Source of the DNA: CAUZSM01 sp963582685
Lineage (GTDB): Archaea; Thermoplasmatota; Poseidoniia; Poseidoniales; Thalassarchaeaceae
NCBI GenBank assembly: GCA_963582685.1
Contig: CAUZSM010000086.1
Location: 1 to 7,528, forward strand
Length of the DNA: 7,528 bases
Direction: 5' to 3'
Shown: positions 6,131-7,528 of the stretch, piece by piece
How positions within the stretch are numbered: the first letter of the stretch is position 1
Layout of the letters: each line of letters starts with the position of its first letter
Translations under genes and position numbers: made by a program
Notes under the pieces: generated by a model
The model's database searches: none
Told to the model about the DNA's origin: nothing
Seen by the model: only the letters and a program-made list of their open reading frames with translations

Positions 6131-7528
6131 ATGGATGATATTGACGTCTTTGAAGCGGAACTGCTCGACGACGACGAAATACTCGAAGCAACCGTCCTTG
6201 AAGATGACGAAATTGTTGTAGCGGCCATTCTTGATGACATCCACCTCGACAAAGATCGCCGTGAGAAGCGCCAACTCGACATCGCAATGGCTGCAACAGG
6301 TGCCATCGTCATCGTGTTCAGCGTGATGTCTGCAATTTTCGGTACCCCCCTCATTGATCACATCAACGACTTCAACATCACCGGCGACCAGCAGGTGGAT
6401 GTTGAGTGGTATGAACCGATTTATATGCCACGCCATCCCAATTGTGTCGACCCGAATAATGGACAGGATATGCCGGAGTACGGCATTGGATACGAGCCAT
6501 CACTGGCCATTGATAGCCAAGGTAATATGTTCATTACTGCCCACAAGGATTTGCGTTGGTCCTCTCCCGATGGGGGTCTTGCTAACCCCCTAGACGGGGA
6601 GCTACACACCTATCCTGACGGTGCTTGCATTGACGGTTATTCCACTTCATGGGACTACTTCGCCTCGTGGTTTTGGGTATCCAATGACAATGGCAGCACT
6701 TGGGGCTGGGGAGACAACTTCGAGGAAACCCCGGGCACTATGGTAGAGGGACAGATTACCAACGGAGCGAGTGGAAGTGCTTGCTGGGGTGATGAAGGTG
6801 ATATTGCAGTAGATGAGATGGACCGCATTTACTATCTTGACACATACCTTGAGGACAACTGGATTCATCAATTTACCAACGGTGGTAACACCTTTGAGAG
6901 TGGATTATGCGACCGGCAGGGCTCAATGGCTGCTGATGACAGACCGTGGCTACAGGCACAAGGACAGGGCATCGTCCACTATCTCGGCAATTCAGGAGTC
7001 GCAGTGCAGGATTGTGAGAATGGTGCTGCACGTTACTGGTATTACCGCAGCACCGATCAAGGCCAGACTTGGAGCCAATGTTTCTCGATGCCGGGTGGCT
7101 GGTCAACAATCGCCACCGAGCGAGGTGGCTCCTACGTTTTCGTGGCGCAGGAGAACGCCGATACCTCGACTGGCCACGTGCAGGTTCGAGTATCATCAGA
7201 TACCGGAGAGAATTGGGGCACTCCAATCAATGTCGGACCACGTGAGGGCAACCCACCTGAGGGCTATCCGCTGGTAGAGACCAATGGCGTCGGCACTGTT
7301 GGTGTTGTTTGGGCCGACGCACCTCAAGGCGGGACTGGAGTATGGGCGATTCGCCTTGCTATGTCGTATGATAGAGGCGAGACTTGGGAGAGTTGGGACA
7401 TCACTCCGGAATGGAGCGGCATCACCATGTATCCTTTCATTTCAATCAGTGAGGACAACATCACGACGGTGACCTTCTACGGTCTTGATTTCGAGCAGGC
7501 TGATGGCAATTACACCGTCGGCCATCAG
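6131..7528 (+). CDS. Membrane-anchored Asp-box (BNR-like) beta-propeller protein, 3' partial
   Basis: The frame is open from ATG 6131 to the window end, giving 466 residues with no stop; an in-frame TGA at 6122-6124 rules out earlier starts. The ribosome-binding site is weak (GTGAG at 6116-6120). Residues 1-50 are a very acidic segment with an 11-residue repeat, followed by DKDRREKRQ and a single hydrophobic helix (about 50-71) with no cleavage site that I can see. This suggests a signal anchor with the acidic segment inside the cell and the rest outside. The ectodomain carries four Asp-box motifs (S-x-D-x-G-x-x-W): 184-191, 307-314, 355-362 (VSSDTGENW, the first Ser one place earlier) and 412-419, each a beta-propeller hairpin signature. 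Asp-boxes occur in sialidases, other glycosidases and many non-enzymatic propellers. I see no sialidase FRIP motif or Arg triad, so enzyme activity should not be assumed. Six Cys at 105-317 could form disulfides. A polymer-binding or adhesion role is possible. Confidence 0.8.
   Translation, partial: MDDIDVFEAELLDDDEILEATVLEDDEIVVAAILDDIHLDKDRREKRQLDIAMAATGAIVIVFSVMSAIFGTPLIDHINDFNITGDQQVDVEWYEPIYMPRHPNCVDPNNGQDMPEYGIGYEPSLAIDSQGNMFITAHKDLRWSSPDGGLANPLDGELHTYPDGACIDGYSTSWDYFASWFWVSNDNGSTWGWGDNFEETPGTMVEGQITNGASGSACWGDEGDIAVDEMDRIYYLDTYLEDNWIHQFTNGGNTFESGLCDRQGSMAADDRPWLQAQGQGIVHYLGNSGVAVQDCENGAARYWYYRSTDQGQTWSQCFSMPGGWSTIATERGGSYVFVAQENADTSTGHVQVRVSSDTGENWGTPINVGPREGNPPEGYPLVETNGVGTVGVVWADAPQGGTGVWAIRLAMSYDRGETWESWDITPEWSGITMYPFISISEDNITTVTFYGLDFEQADGNYTVGHQ
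6161..6238 (+). repeat. Acidic 11-residue tandem repeat in the N-terminal tail
   Basis: Residues 11-20 (LLDDDEILEA), 22-31 (VLEDDEIVVA) and 33-36 (ILDD) align with a period of 11, the third copy being partial. Hydrophobic pairs followed by acidic clusters suggest an amphipathic helix. The DNA copies differ at many third positions, so the repeat is old and held at protein level. It precedes the membrane helix and is predicted to be cytoplasmic. Confidence 0.55.

Noticed and set aside
6572..6590. Inverted repeat GGGGGT / ACCCCC with a 7-base loop
   Set aside because: It lies within the coding part of the Asp-box protein, has homopolymeric arms and is likely chance.
6813..7277. Plus-strand 154-residue open frame overlapping the last gene
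   Set aside because: It is out of frame with the continuous Asp-box propeller frame 6131-7528, which carries repeated family motifs.

Overview
The window looks like chromosomal DNA of a planktonic euryarchaeon, most likely Marine Group II/III (Poseidoniia) or a close relative. The archaeal/eukaryal-type peptidyl-tRNA hydrolase (Pth2), a surface protein ending in a PGF-CTERM-like sorting signal, Glu-Pro linkers, large secreted beta-propeller proteins and tightly packed same-strand genes all fit. The lineage is inferred from protein style, not from a marker-gene search. All genes I can support are on the + strand. There is no RNA gene, mobile element or CRISPR array, and no gene-free stretch of 300 bases.

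Layout: (1) positions 1-741 hold the 3' part of a secreted protein with a transcobalamin-like DUF4430 domain, a type I copper (plastocyanin-like) domain, a Glu-Pro linker and a PGF-CTERM-like anchor. (2) 782-2788 encodes an exported PQQ-type beta-propeller protein with two membrane helices and a second DUF4430-like domain at its C-terminus. (3) 2865-4877 encodes one polypeptide joining an ECF transporter T subunit to two ABC ATPase domains (T-A-A'). (4) 4874-5665 encodes an integral membrane ECF S (substrate-binding) subunit with a PNVQP / SN..LG.GPWT signature. (5) 5666-6040 is pth2. (6) 6131-7528 is the 5' part of a membrane-anchored Asp-box beta-propeller protein that runs off the window.

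Genes 1-4 read as one uptake system: two surface proteins with transcobalamin-like domains that could capture a corrinoid, an S subunit of a type I associate with B12-type ECF systems, and a fused energising module. The substrate (cobalamin or another corrinoid) is an inference from the DUF4430 plus S-subunit pairing and is not proved by the sequence. Genes 2, 4 and 5 share an identical GGAGGTGA ribosome-binding site four bases before ATG. Genes 3/4 overlap by ATGA and genes 4/5 abut as TGA-ATG, so pth2 is probably co-transcribed with the transporter.

Non-coding structure is concentrated at gene junctions. A perfect 8-bp inverted repeat spans the ribosome-binding site of gene 2. A perfect 10-bp inverted repeat lies just before the T-A-A' gene. 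Two more hairpins lie at the end of pth2 and in the 90-base gap before the last gene. None is followed by a clear T-run, so they may be regulatory rather than terminators.
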